In this document: piece by piece, positions 26,101-34,938 of the stretch
Layout: the number at the start of each line of letters is the position of its first letter
Numbering within the stretch: position 1 is the first letter of the stretch
Assembly: GCA_946479515.1 (NCBI GenBank)
Contig: CAMLGF010000005.1
Span: forward strand, 1 to 64,000
From: an uncultured Pseudomonadota bacterium
Lineage (GTDB): Bacteria > Pseudomonadota > Gammaproteobacteria > Steroidobacterales > Steroidobacteraceae
Direction: 5' to 3'
DNA length: 64,000 nucleotides
Notes under the pieces: generated by a model
The model's input: only the letters and a program-made list of their open reading frames with translations
The model's database searches: none
What the model was told of the DNA's origin: nothing
Translations under genes and position numbers: made by a program

Positions 26101-26513
26101 CCAAAGCCGCTGCGTGACGTGATGGGCAGCGAATTGGCCAGGTAGCCATTGAAGGCGTCGATGGTCTGGATGCGCAAGCGCGCGGCGCTGTCTTCGATGC
26201 CCCAGTCCCGCCTGGCGGCATTCTCCCGCGCGGCGCGCGCCAACTCCGCGGTGAGCGCGTCGGCCGGGGATTTCGCCTCGAGGTCGCCGGTCAGAGCCTT
26301 CTGCACGCGCTCGCGCATCTCGCCGGCGGCCTTGCGGGTGAACGTGATGGCCAGCACCTGCTCGGGCTGCTCGACGTTCGCGAGTAGCTTGAGATAGCGC
26401 TGGGTGAGCACCGTGGTCTTGCCCGATCCGGCGGGCGCCTGCACGATGAACGAATGCCCGATGTCGAGCGCACGCTCGCGCGCCTGGGCGTCGACAGTGC
26501 CGAGATCGGTCAC
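23169..26513 (-). CDS. UvrD-like helicase / PD-(D/E)XK nuclease, AddA/RecB-type repair protein
   Basis: A 1114-residue superfamily 1A helicase-nuclease. Walker A APAGSGKTT lies near residue 24, followed by ITFTRKAAGEMRERV, motif II ILVDEFQDTS, motif III GDPMQSIYGFR, LTLRRNFRS, the TIHGAKGLEFDHVFV motif and VALTRARRTLHLF. The C-terminal about 250 residues form a RecB-like nuclease with VVDFKTS. The start is GTG at 26511-26513, overlapping the partner stop (GTGA). It most likely acts with the upstream Fe-S nuclease in double-strand-end processing, an AddAB-like role. Confidence 0.88.
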   Translation of the reverse strand: MTDLGTVDAQARERALDIGHSFIVQAPAGSGKTTVLTQRYLKLLANVEQPEQVLAITFTRKAAGEMRERVQKALTGDLEAKSPADALTAELARAARENAARRDWGIEDSAARLRIQTIDAFNGYLANSLPITSRSGFGRAIADDPGDLYALAARETLRAAEGDAERRADLERILRRLDDNWLRLERLIAGMLPRRAEWLTNLPQLTGEPLVPRIEASLGVIIGEELAGAAGHFSADFLMLATNLARFASRQVDARTKPDLAAWRNSQAALTVTVADLPRWRGIATLALTAERSPRKQLTRNDGIPPGDPLGKALRDDWLARLRMLDTAQANALATILSLPDPSIPPDARDALDSLSHLLLQAAATLRTLFDSHGECDHTEIAGAARQALTQEGSPTPLAERIGVQLRHILVDEFQDTSRDQYELLRTLTQDWSEGDGRTLFLVGDPMQSIYGFRNAEVGRFATVRAGSLAGVKLESLTLRRNFRSAATLVHWCNETFARVFPRADDVRRSAVPHLASVPGRANLEGEARLYRVDGGCGPQAEADSVARMIAELVATRPGESIAVLAGARPHLRSVRGSLQARRIPFIGVNLEPLADVAAIRDLEALVRALESPLDRVAWLAVLRAPFVGLTLPDLTVVSDFAGKGTIATALMANIPGLTADGAQRLLRARPILLGAWHERERESRAHLVERTWLALGGASACVHAGELAQARRFLAALDEQDRKRLRGRPLDLGAVMERLFAIDQAQPGAVSLMTIHGAKGLEFDHVFVVGVGRRGRGDDVRLLNWLELPREDGDDHLLMAPIRYRGSDEEADDALNAYLGSLHQERSRAERSRLAYVALTRARRTLHLFAHPIAKDIDGERSYRPGANTLLDNLWPALEADIAGFIAVGDEAEEIAPARSQTRLRLPPRPPSPTPPADLAARGELVPLDVEEESIEFSWARQTARRVGTVVHETLERFGRGALPSLAELPALRPRMVSRLEALGLESERARDSAETALRAIAGTLSDARGRWLFDSTHTEARSELALSGLRGAEIVNVVIDRTFITADGTRWVVDFKTSPHEGGDRESFLDEEVKRYRGQLQRYAHFARGLGPQPVRAGLYYPLLGAWREVPV

Positions 26514-29170
26514 GACGAATCCGCTCCGGTGCGATCCGCACCGTCGAATTCCGTGGCGGCGAATTCCATGCGCCGGCACAGCACCGTCAAATGGCAGTTG
26601 CGGCACACGTCGGCCGCCGGCTGGACCGGTGCGTGACCGGCAATGTAGTCGGCGGCGATGCGCGCCAGGCCGATCAGCCATTGATCGAGCTCCGAGCGCC
26701 AGGCCAGGTCTATCTGCTCGGCCGGCACCTTCTTTGGGTCCATGCCCGGCAGCCCCCTGACGCCCGGCAGGATGCCCGGCCGCGAACTGCGGCCGCTGAA
26801 TTTCACGCGTCCGCTGGCGAGAGAAACATTCGCCAGGGCCTGCACGTTGCGTCCGGCCTCGGCGAGCAGATAGGACAGCAGCTGCGGGTCGCGCACCTCG
26901 CTGCCCTGCCAGCGCGGCGCGCGCGGCTCGCCGGACTTGTAGTCGAGGATGGCGAAGCCGCCACCCTCGATGGAATCGATGCGATCGATGCGGATCTCGA
27001 AGCGGCCGCCGGCGATGCTGACTTCGCGGCGGGCTTCGAGCGCCACCACGTCGAAATTCGGGCGGGTCTGCTCGGCCTGCAGCAAGGCCTCGACGAGTCT
27101 TTCCAGCCGGTATTTTTCTCGCTCCACGGCGGGACGCAGTTCCAGGGGCACGTGCCCGCGGAACACCGACGCGACGGCCGCCTCCACCGAATCGGCGATC
27201 AGCGGCGCGCGCAGTCCCTCGCTCTCTTTCAGATGGAAGTGGTCCTTGAGCTTGATCCACACCAGCTCGAGCGCCTTGTGGAGCAGCATGCCGCGCTCAC
27301 GCGCGTCCAGCCCGGGCGCGGGCTCGGTGAGCTCGTCGGCGGCCAGGCGCACCTGCGCATAGGCGTGAAAGCCGCATTCCGCCTGGAGCGTGAGCGGCGT
27401 GACTCCGCCGGCAACCGTCCGGCCGGTATCGACTGGCGTACCCTGCATGTCCTCGAGCGCTTCGAGCACCTCTTGCCGCAGCTGCTCGGCGAGCGGTGCG
27501 CGCGCCGGCGGCGGAGCCGCGGGGGTGCGCTCGGGCAGGCGCGCGAGCAGCGGCGAGATCGAACGGTGGGCGTCGCCCTCCAGGCGTGCCCAGGACACCG
27601 TCAGGCGTGGCGTCGCGGCGCGCCAGGCCGCCAGCGAGCGCCGCGCCGCCTCACTCTGGCCCTGGGCGCTGGCCGAGGGAATGCCGGCCCGAGCCTGCAG
27701 CGCGAGCGGAATGAACACGTCGGGCCTCGGTGCGGGCGGCCACTGCGCGGCATCCAGTCCCGCCACCCAGATGGCGTCGTAGCGCACCACGGGGTCGTCG
27801 TGCGATTCGGTGAGCGTCACCGGTGCCACGACGCTCGCGGGGTCGAAATTCCGCTCCGTGGCGAGGTCCGTGATCGCCGCAGCCGCCTCGGCTGCGCTAC
27901 AGCGCGGCAGCCAGGCGCCGAGCGCCGCATATTCGTCGAGCAGCAAGTGCCAGCGTGCCACCGCCTGCTGTTCGTCGCTGCGCAACGAGCGCGAGCCATG
28001 CCAGCCGAGCTGGCGCAGCGCCTGCAGGAGACGAGGCGACCATTCGGCCGGACCTCGTCGCGCCTCCGACAGAGTCTCCAACGCCTGGCGCAGGCGCGCC
28101 GCCACCACGGCGATGGCCGGGGCCGCCGGTCCGCGTTCCAGTACGCGCGCGAGCTCTCCGGCCGTGAACTCCAGCTTGCGGCCCTGGCGCAGCAGGTCCT
28201 CGACCACGGCCCCGGCGAGGTGATCCGCGCCGTCGAGAAACGGCAGGCGCAGCCAATGCACCACTTCATCGAAACGCAGGCGGCCGGTGAGCAACCGCAG
28301 GCTCAGCAACGCATGCGCGACGATGGGAAACTCCGCGAGCGGTCTGCCACCCTCGATGGAGTAGATGGACGACTGCGCGCGCGGCGCCGGGCGCAACCAC
28401 TCCGACGGCGACAGGGTCTGGGACAGAATGCGGTCATAGAGGCCCCGGCGCTGGCGAAGCCGCGCATCGACGATCAGCAGGCGACGGGCCGGGTCTTCCT
28501 CGAGTTGCATCCGGCACCATGCCGCGATGAGCTCGAGCTCATGGTCGTCGTCTTCCGCGCAGGCGATGTCGACCGGCGAAACCGCGGGACCGGGTTCGAG
28601 GACGCGCGCCTGCCAGCGCCGCAGGACATCGCGCGGCGCGGCGGCCAGTCCCGTGGCGCCCGCGGCGACCAAGTCTTCCCCGCCCGCCGCCAGCCCGCCC
28701 AGCCAGTCGCGCAAGGGTTTGCGGCCGCGCTGCTCCGCCAGCGCGTCCAGCCTGGCCAGCGCTTCGAGCAGCAGATCGCCTTCGGGTGATCCGCCGAGCG
28801 ACGCGGCGGAGCGGCTGATGCGCCAGTCGCCCAGGGTGCGCACGGCATTCGCCAGCGCGCGCGCCTCGGCGGTGCCGCCGGAACCATCCGCATCCTGACG
28901 GCGCCACTCGCGCAACGTGGCCCCTTCCGCGGCCGCGGGCAGCAGCCGGTCTGGCTGGCCCGATCGGGCCCAGCTCTCGCCCAGCGTTTTCTCGGCGAAC
29001 TGCGTGAACGTCAGGACTTGCGGCGTGCGCCAGAGGGCGAGCCCCGCGTCCTTCTGCGATTCCGCCCAGGCGGCACGCACGGCGGCCTGGCGCTGGGCGC
29101 TGGCGCAGATGATGGTAGCGCCCCTCGCGATCGCTTCGTGGATGGCGCCGGGAAGTCTCGTGACGTTCAA
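26510..29170 (-). CDS. PD-(D/E)XK nuclease family 'probable DNA repair protein', AddB-like
   Basis: An 886-residue partner of the helicase. The N-terminal two thirds is an inactivated helicase-like fold (IICASAQRQAAVRAAW, TFTQFAEKTLGESW). The C-terminus is a nuclease with ILDYKSGEPRAPRW. A likely 4Fe-4S cluster is formed by the Cys in QAECGFHAYAQVRL and the CRNCHLTVLC group near the end, as in AddB. The family appears in gammaproteobacteria as a two-gene locus. It overlaps the helicase gene by four bases and starts 20 bases after alaA. Confidence 0.82.
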   Translation of the reverse strand: MNVTRLPGAIHEAIARGATIICASAQRQAAVRAAWAESQKDAGLALWRTPQVLTFTQFAEKTLGESWARSGQPDRLLPAAAEGATLREWRRQDADGSGGTAEARALANAVRTLGDWRISRSAASLGGSPEGDLLLEALARLDALAEQRGRKPLRDWLGGLAAGGEDLVAAGATGLAAAPRDVLRRWQARVLEPGPAVSPVDIACAEDDDHELELIAAWCRMQLEEDPARRLLIVDARLRQRRGLYDRILSQTLSPSEWLRPAPRAQSSIYSIEGGRPLAEFPIVAHALLSLRLLTGRLRFDEVVHWLRLPFLDGADHLAGAVVEDLLRQGRKLEFTAGELARVLERGPAAPAIAVVAARLRQALETLSEARRGPAEWSPRLLQALRQLGWHGSRSLRSDEQQAVARWHLLLDEYAALGAWLPRCSAAEAAAAITDLATERNFDPASVVAPVTLTESHDDPVVRYDAIWVAGLDAAQWPPAPRPDVFIPLALQARAGIPSASAQGQSEAARRSLAAWRAATPRLTVSWARLEGDAHRSISPLLARLPERTPAAPPPARAPLAEQLRQEVLEALEDMQGTPVDTGRTVAGGVTPLTLQAECGFHAYAQVRLAADELTEPAPGLDARERGMLLHKALELVWIKLKDHFHLKESEGLRAPLIADSVEAAVASVFRGHVPLELRPAVEREKYRLERLVEALLQAEQTRPNFDVVALEARREVSIAGGRFEIRIDRIDSIEGGGFAILDYKSGEPRAPRWQGSEVRDPQLLSYLLAEAGRNVQALANVSLASGRVKFSGRSSRPGILPGVRGLPGMDPKKVPAEQIDLAWRSELDQWLIGLARIAADYIAGHAPVQPAADVCRNCHLTVLCRRMEFAATEFDGADRTGADSS

Positions 29171-29190
29171 GAACTTGTCGGTGCGACTGC

Positions 29191-30459
29191 CTACTTGAAG
29201 CGCGTCTCGGCGTGTACCACGCGCGGCGACGGGGTGCGGCTGGCATAGGCCGCGAGCAGATCATCGATGCGCGCGAACACCTTCTTGAGCAGCGCCGCCT
29301 CGGGCAGCAGCGTGGTGCGGAAGTGATCGCGATAGGGAACGTTGAAACTGGTGCCGGGCGCCAGCAGCACGTGCTTCTGCTCGAGCAGATCGAGCGCGAA
29401 CGTCTGGTCGTCGAAGTCCGGCAACTCCTCGGTCTTGACGCGCACGAACGCGTACATCGAGCCCTTGGGCGGCTGCAGATACAGATAACGGCTTGCGCGC
29501 GTGGCGTCGATGATGGCGCGGCGTGACTCGTACAGCCTCCCGCCGGGCGCCATGAGCTCCTTGATGCTCTGGTAGCCGCCGAGTGCCGTCTGCACCGCCC
29601 ACTGCGCCGGCACGTTGGAGCACAGGCGCAGCGACGACAGCAGCTCGAGCCCGGACAGATAGTCGCCGGCGCCGCGCAGATTTCCGGAGAACGCGGCCCA
29701 GCCCACGCGATAACCGCAGGCCCGGTAGATCTTCGACAGCCCGGACATCGTGCAGCAGAGCGTGTCGCGCACCAGCGTCGCCATGGGCACGTGCTCGGCG
29801 CCGTCATAGGTCATCTGGTCGTAGATCTCGTCGCAGAACAACACGAGCTTGTTCGCTTCCGCGATGCGCACGATGGCCTCGCACACCTCGCGTGGATAGA
29901 CCGCGCCCGTGGGATTGTTGGGATTGATGACGACGATGGCGCGGGTTCGGCGCGTGACGAGCCTGGCCAGCTCCTCGGGGTCGGGGACGAAATCGTTCTC
30001 CGGCCGGCAGGCGTAGTACACCGCCTTGCCGCCATTCAACGTGACCGCCGCCGACCACAGTGGATAGTCGGGGCTGGGGATGAGCACTTCGTCGCCGTCA
30101 TTGAGCATGGCGCGCAGGCACAGGTCGATCAGCTCGCTCACGCCATTGCCGATGAACACTTCCTCGGCGCTGATGCCCGTGACGCCCCGCATCTGCTGCT
30201 GCATGACCACGGCTTCGCGCGCCGGGAAAATGCCCTTCTGGTGACAGTAGCCCTCGGCGACCGGCATGTTCTCGATCATGGCCAGCCGCATGGTCTCGGG
30301 CGTGCGGAAGCCGAAGGCGCCGGGATTGCCGATGTTCAGCGGGACGATTTCATAACCCTGGCGCTCGAGCTCCTGGGCACGGCGGGCGAGGCGTCCACGA
30401 ATCTCGTACTTGACGTGGCGTAGACCTTCACTCGGACGAATGTGTGATTCCTGCGACAT
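29191..30459 (-). CDS. alaA: pyridoxal-phosphate aminotransferase, AlaA type
   Basis: A 422-residue class I/II aminotransferase. It shows LNIGNPGAFGF, the PLP-ring segment NPNNPTGAVYP, DEIYDQMTYDG and the PLP lysine in SGLSKIYRACGYRVGW. The closest family is the glutamate-pyruvate transaminase AlaA/YfbQ, which makes alanine; the fold alone does not prove the substrate. The start is the ATG at 30457-30459 (MSQESHIRPSEG); a longer frame has no conserved extension. It may be cotranscribed with the repair genes below. Confidence 0.87.
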   Translation of the reverse strand: MSQESHIRPSEGLRHVKYEIRGRLARRAQELERQGYEIVPLNIGNPGAFGFRTPETMRLAMIENMPVAEGYCHQKGIFPAREAVVMQQQMRGVTGISAEEVFIGNGVSELIDLCLRAMLNDGDEVLIPSPDYPLWSAAVTLNGGKAVYYACRPENDFVPDPEELARLVTRRTRAIVVINPNNPTGAVYPREVCEAIVRIAEANKLVLFCDEIYDQMTYDGAEHVPMATLVRDTLCCTMSGLSKIYRACGYRVGWAAFSGNLRGAGDYLSGLELLSSLRLCSNVPAQWAVQTALGGYQSIKELMAPGGRLYESRRAIIDATRASRYLYLQPPKGSMYAFVRVKTEELPDFDDQTFALDLLEQKHVLLAPGTSFNVPYRDHFRTTLLPEAALLKKVFARIDDLLAAYASRTPSPRVVHAETRFK

Positions 30460-30533
30460 GGATTTCGGGGCTTCGGGCGCTGCGGATGAAGCCGTGAGAA
30501 TAACGCGAACCCACGGGCGATGCGCGACCGAAC

Positions 30534-32375
30534 CTAGACAGATTTCACGAAATTTCGCCACCTGAAGCAGGCCACCTGGTGCGTGCCGGCGACCTCTTCC
30601 GTCGCGGGCATTCGCACCGCGCAATCGGGCACGGCCTGAGGACAATGGCGGTGGAAGGCGCAGCCCGGCGGGCGATCCACGGCCGACAGGTCATCGCCCG
30701 TCCTCGGCGTGCCGCCGGCAGCAAGGGTGTCCAGCCGCTCGCGCTCCACGGCCGGGTCGAGCCGAGGCACGGACTCTAACAAGCGGCGCGTGTAGGGATG
30801 ATGCGGCACACGGAACACGGCATCGGTGCTTCCGGACTCCACCACGCGTCCGAGATACATGACCAGCACGCGTTCGCACAGCCGGCGTACGACCGCCAGG
30901 TTGTGGCTGACGAACACGATGCCGGTCCCGCGCAGCTTGATGGCAGCGAACAGCTCGAGCAGCTGTGCCTGGATGGAGACGTCCAGCGAGCTCACGGCCT
31001 CGTCGCAGACCAGTAGTTTGGGCTCGATCACCAGCGAGCGCGCGATCGCCACGCGCTGGCACTGCCCTCCGGAGAGCGTGCGGCTGCGGCGTGATTCGAA
31101 CTCCGCGCCGAGGCCGACGTCCCGCAGCGCGGCCCGCACGCGCGCCGTGCGTCCGGCCGCGTCGATGTCGGGCCGCAGCGCGCGCAGCGGCTCGGCCACG
31201 ATCTCACCGACTCTCATCAGCGGATCGAGGCTGGCCACGGGATCCTGGAACACCATCTGCAGGTTCGAACGCAGGCTGTGCAGCTCGTGACCGCGCAGGT
31301 ACTGCACGGGCCTGCCAAGCCAGGCGATCTCGCCGCGCGCCACGTCGTTCAGCCGCACCAGTGCCCTCGCCAGCGACGATTTGCCGCATCCGGACTCGCC
31401 GACGATGCCCAGCGCCTCCCCCGGCCCTACACTCAGGCTTACGCCGTCCACGGCGACGAGCACGGTCTTGCGCCCGCGCCGCGCCATCAACGGCGCCGCG
31501 CGCACCCGATGATGGACGGCGATATCCCGGGCCTCGATGACTGGGCGCGAGTCGGCGTCGGCCGAGGCGTGGACGGTGCGTGCAGCGGGCGCGTCGATGC
31601 GCGACACCGCCGGATCGTCCATGCGCGGCACTGCCGCGACCAACTCCCGTGTGTACGCGTGCGCAGGCGCGCCAAGCACGGTGGCGACGGGGCCGCGGTC
31701 GACGATGCGTCCGGCGCGCATCACGATCACGTCGTCGGCCAGTGCGGCGATCACGCCCATGTCGTGCGTCACCACGATCAGGGCCATGCGCCGTTCGCGC
31801 AGCAGCTGCCGCAGCAGTGCCAGCAATTGTGCCTGCACGGAAACGTCCAGCGCCGTGGTGGGTTCATCGGCGATCAGCAGGTCGGGGTCGCAGGTGAGTG
31901 CCATGGCGATCATCACCCGCTGGCGCATTCCGCCCGACAGCTCGTGCGGATACTGGCGCAGTCGCCGGGCCACGTCGTCGATGCGCACTTGCGTGAGCAG
32001 TGCGGCTGCACGCGCCAGCGCCTCTTTCCGGCTGCAGCCACGATGCAGTATCAGCGTCTCGGCAATCTGTTCGCCGATGCGCAAGTGCGGCGTGAGCGAC
32101 GTCAGCGGATCCTGGAAGATCATCGCCACGCGCCGCCCGCGTAGCCGCGCGGCGCCACCGATCAGGTCTGCCCCACCCAGCGTCGCCTGTCCGCGAACCC
32201 GGGCGGCCGGTCCCGACAATCCGAGCAACGCCAGAAACGCCTGGCTCTTGCCCGCACCCGACTCGCCGATCACGCCGAGGCAGCGTCCGGGCCCGACCTG
32301 CAGATCGAGCGAATCCACGACCGGCTTTCCGGCGTAGCTCACGCTTAGTCCGTTTACCCGCAGCGCTTCAGCCAT
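30534..32375 (-). CDS. peptide/oligopeptide ABC transporter, fused double ATPase (YejF/DppDF-like)
   Basis: A 613-residue protein with two complete ABC ATPase cassettes. First: GESGAGKSQ, LSGGMRQRVMIAMAL and LIADEPTTALDVSVQ. Second: GESGCGKSS, LSGGQCQRVAIARSL and LVCDEAVSSLDVSIQ. Each is followed by an oligopeptide-type C-terminal extension (PGCAFHRHCPQAVPDC in the second). In most Opp/Dpp systems these are separate DppD and DppF subunits; YejF-type fusions are known. It overlaps the permease gene by eight bases. Confidence 0.9.
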   Translation of the reverse strand: MAEALRVNGLSVSYAGKPVVDSLDLQVGPGRCLGVIGESGAGKSQAFLALLGLSGPAARVRGQATLGGADLIGGAARLRGRRVAMIFQDPLTSLTPHLRIGEQIAETLILHRGCSRKEALARAAALLTQVRIDDVARRLRQYPHELSGGMRQRVMIAMALTCDPDLLIADEPTTALDVSVQAQLLALLRQLLRERRMALIVVTHDMGVIAALADDVIVMRAGRIVDRGPVATVLGAPAHAYTRELVAAVPRMDDPAVSRIDAPAARTVHASADADSRPVIEARDIAVHHRVRAAPLMARRGRKTVLVAVDGVSLSVGPGEALGIVGESGCGKSSLARALVRLNDVARGEIAWLGRPVQYLRGHELHSLRSNLQMVFQDPVASLDPLMRVGEIVAEPLRALRPDIDAAGRTARVRAALRDVGLGAEFESRRSRTLSGGQCQRVAIARSLVIEPKLLVCDEAVSSLDVSIQAQLLELFAAIKLRGTGIVFVSHNLAVVRRLCERVLVMYLGRVVESGSTDAVFRVPHHPYTRRLLESVPRLDPAVERERLDTLAAGGTPRTGDDLSAVDRPPGCAFHRHCPQAVPDCAVRMPATEEVAGTHQVACFRWRNFVKSV

Positions 32376-33177
32376 CGCGAGAGTCCAGGCGGGCCCGCAG
32401 CGCCTCGCCGAGCAGATTGAACGCGACCAGCAGCGTCGTCAGCAGGGTCGCCGGTACCAGCAGCATCCACGGTGCCGACTCCATCTCCTGCGCGCCCTCG
32501 TTGATGAGCGTGCCCAGGCTGGCAAACGGCTCCTGCACGCCGAGCCCCAGAAAACTCAGGAAACTCTCGAAGAGGATCATCTGCGGAATGGACAGGGTCG
32601 CATAGGCGATCACGGGCCCGGCGACATTCGGCAGGATGTGTCGCCACAGGACCTGCGGCGTGCGCACGCCGCCCACGATGGCGGCATCGATGAACTCCCG
32701 CTGGCGCAGGCTCAGCGCCTGGCCGCGCACGATGCGCGCCATGGTCAGCCAGCCGACCGCGCCGATGGCGAGGATCAGCGCGGCGAGACTGCCGCGCTCG
32801 AACATGCTCGAAAGAATGATGACGATGAACACGTAAGGCAGCGCATAGACGATGTCGACGAAGCGCATCATGGCCGCGTCCAGCCGCCCGCCGCGGTATC
32901 CGGCAATGGCGCCCCACGCGACCCCGATGACTACGCTGATCAGCGCGGCGACGAAACCGACGAGCATCGAGAGGCGCAGGCCCTGCATGCCGCGCGCGAA
33001 CAGGTCGCGGCCCAGCCGGTCGGTACCCAGCCAGTGCGAGCCTGCGAAACCGGGCGCCACGGCCTGGTGCTGCCAGTCGATGAAGTCGTGACTGTACGGC
33101 GTGAGCCAGGGCGCCGCGATCGCGACCAGCAGGATCACGATGAGTACCGCCGCGGCAGCACGGATGCGGCCGTTCAT
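32368..33177 (-). CDS. peptide ABC transporter permease, OppC/DppC family
   Basis: A 269-residue inner-membrane permease with about six membrane spans and an N-terminal OppC segment (GSHWLGTDRLGRDLFAR). The EAA loop that contacts the ATPase reads DAAIVGGVRTPQVLWRHILP. It overlaps the second permease by four bases and the ATPase by eight. Substrate is likely di- or oligopeptides, but no substrate-binding protein gene is nearby. Confidence 0.9.
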   Translation of the reverse strand: MNGRIRAAAAVLIVILLVAIAAPWLTPYSHDFIDWQHQAVAPGFAGSHWLGTDRLGRDLFARGMQGLRLSMLVGFVAALISVVIGVAWGAIAGYRGGRLDAAMMRFVDIVYALPYVFIVIILSSMFERGSLAALILAIGAVGWLTMARIVRGQALSLRQREFIDAAIVGGVRTPQVLWRHILPNVAGPVIAYATLSIPQMILFESFLSFLGLGVQEPFASLGTLINEGAQEMESAPWMLLVPATLLTTLLVAFNLLGEALRARLDSRDG

Positions 33178-34097
33178 TGCAGACGCACCCGCGGGTCGAG
33201 CCAGCCGTACAGAAGATCGGCGATCAGATTGCAGACCAGCGTCAGGAATCCGTAGACGAGGATCATGCCCATCACCAGCGGATAGTCACGGTCGATGGCG
33301 CCCTGCACGAGAAAGCGCCCCGAACCCGGCAAGCCGAACACCGATTCCACCACCAGCGAACCCGTGACCACGAAGGCCACGGCCGGACCGAGATAACTCA
33401 CCACCGGAATGAGCGCGGGTCGCAATGCGTGCCGCCACAGCACGACGCGCAGCGGCAGCCCCTTGGCCCAGGCGGTGCGGATGTAGTTCGATCGCAGAAC
33501 CTCCTGCATGCTGCCGCGGCTCAGCCTGGCGACGTAGGCACCGACCGGCAGCGCCAGCGTGATGACCGGCAGCACCAGGTAGCTCGCGTCTCCCGGCTGG
33601 TATCCGGCCACGCGCAAGATGGGCCAATAGATGCCGAACACCAGCGCCAGCAAGGGTCCCACGACGAAGCCCGGCAGGACCACACCGAGCAGGCTGAGAT
33701 TCATGAGCAGGTGATCGAGCGGCGAGTCCGCGCGCCAGGCCGCGTACACCCCAACCGGCACGCCGACCACGAACGCCAGCAGCGCGGCCGCGAGTCCGAT
33801 AGTTAGACTGAGCGGCAGCCCGGAAGCGATGAGCTCGTTGACACGGAAATCCTTGTAGCGGAATGACGGCCCCAGGTCGCCGCGCGCCACGCCCGCCAGA
33901 TAGCGCCCGTACTGGGTGAGCAGCGGCGCATCCAGGCCATAGGCGGCCTCGAGGTTGGCGCGTATGTCCGCAGGCAGCTGCTGTTCCTGCGCGAACGGCG
34001 AACCCGGCGCGAGACGGATGATGAAGAAAGACAGGCTGACGAGAACGAACAGGGTCGGGAGGAGTCCGGCAATACGGCGCGCTGCGTAGGCAAACAC
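33174..34097 (-). CDS. peptide ABC transporter permease, OppB/DppB family
   Basis: A 307-residue inner-membrane permease starting with GTG. It has the OppB N-terminal helix (FVLVSLSFFIIRLAPGSPF), the YGLDAPLLTQYGRYL region and an EAA-like loop IRTAWAKGLPLRVVLWRHAL. First gene of the three-gene transporter operon, divergent from etfB with 61 bases between starts. Confidence 0.9.
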   Translation of the reverse strand: MFAYAARRIAGLLPTLFVLVSLSFFIIRLAPGSPFAQEQQLPADIRANLEAAYGLDAPLLTQYGRYLAGVARGDLGPSFRYKDFRVNELIASGLPLSLTIGLAAALLAFVVGVPVGVYAAWRADSPLDHLLMNLSLLGVVLPGFVVGPLLALVFGIYWPILRVAGYQPGDASYLVLPVITLALPVGAYVARLSRGSMQEVLRSNYIRTAWAKGLPLRVVLWRHALRPALIPVVSYLGPAVAFVVTGSLVVESVFGLPGSGRFLVQGAIDRDYPLVMGMILVYGFLTLVCNLIADLLYGWLDPRVRLQ

Positions 34098-34145
34098 GTA
34101 CTAATAATCCTCCGCTCCAGCCTCGAACACCCGCGCGACTCCCGC

Positions 34146-34151
34146 TAAACT
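34146..34151 (+). promoter_or_regulatory. candidate -10 box for etfB
   Basis: TAAACT at 34146-34151 is seven bases before the etfB ATG, which would start the transcript at or next to the start codon. The matching -35 (TCGAAC, 34123-34128, 17-base spacing) is weak. Confidence 0.3.
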
Positions 34152-34158
34152 CCTCACG

Positions 34159-34938
34159 ATGGAAACCCCAGCGAATTCCGGCTCCCCTGCCCGGCGAATT
34201 CTCGTCGCAATCAAGCGCGTCGTCGACTACAACGTACGCATCCGCGTGAAGCCCGATGGCTCGGGCGTGGCGCTCGACGGCGTCAAGCTCAGCATCAATC
34301 CCTTCGATGCCATTGCCCTCGAAGAGGCCCTGCGCATCAAGGAACGCGGCCAGGCCGACGAGGTCGTGGTCGCGACCATCGGCGCGACGGACTGCCAGTC
34401 CCTGCTGCGCAACGCGCTCGCCATGGGCGCGCAGCGCGCGCTGCACGTGGTGGCGGATGCGCCGCCCGAGCCACTGGCGGCCGCGCGCGTGCTCCTCGAG
34501 CTGGTGAAACGCGAGTCGCCGTTCCTGGTCATCCTCGGCAAGCAGGCCATCGACGACGACAACAACCAGACCGGGCAGATGCTGGCGGCGCTGTGGCAAC
34601 GTCCGCAGGCGACGTTCGCATCCCGGGTCGAGATCAGCGGCGAGCGCGCCAAGGTGACCCGCGAAGTGGACGCCGGACTGGAATCGATCGAAGTGGATCT
34701 GCCGGCGGTGATCACCACCGATCTTCGCCTGAACGAACCGCGCTTCGTGAAACTGCCGGAGATCATGAAAGCCAAGACCAAGCCATTGGCGACCATTGCG
34801 CTGGCCGAGGTGGGCGGCGCCGGCGAAGCCCGCGTCAAGGTGATCAGGACCGAACCACCGCCGGCGCGTCAGCGCGGCATCATGGTGAAGGACGCCGCGG
34901 AACTGTACGCCGAGCTGCACAAGCGAGGTCTGGCATGA
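34159..34938 (+). CDS. etfB: electron transfer flavoprotein subunit beta
   Basis: A 259-residue AMP-binding subunit of the heterodimeric flavoprotein that passes electrons from acyl-CoA dehydrogenases to ETF:ubiquinone oxidoreductase. It has ILVAIKRVVDYNVRIRVKPD, the NPFDAIALEEALR segment and the ETF-beta signature around EVDAGLESIEVDLPAVITTD. A ten-residue N-terminal extension precedes the usual start. It overlaps etfA by four bases. Confidence 0.95.
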   Translation: METPANSGSPARRILVAIKRVVDYNVRIRVKPDGSGVALDGVKLSINPFDAIALEEALRIKERGQADEVVVATIGATDCQSLLRNALAMGAQRALHVVADAPPEPLAAARVLLELVKRESPFLVILGKQAIDDDNNQTGQMLAALWQRPQATFASRVEISGERAKVTREVDAGLESIEVDLPAVITTDLRLNEPRFVKLPEIMKAKTKPLATIALAEVGGAGEARVKVIRTEPPPARQRGIMVKDAAELYAELHKRGLA

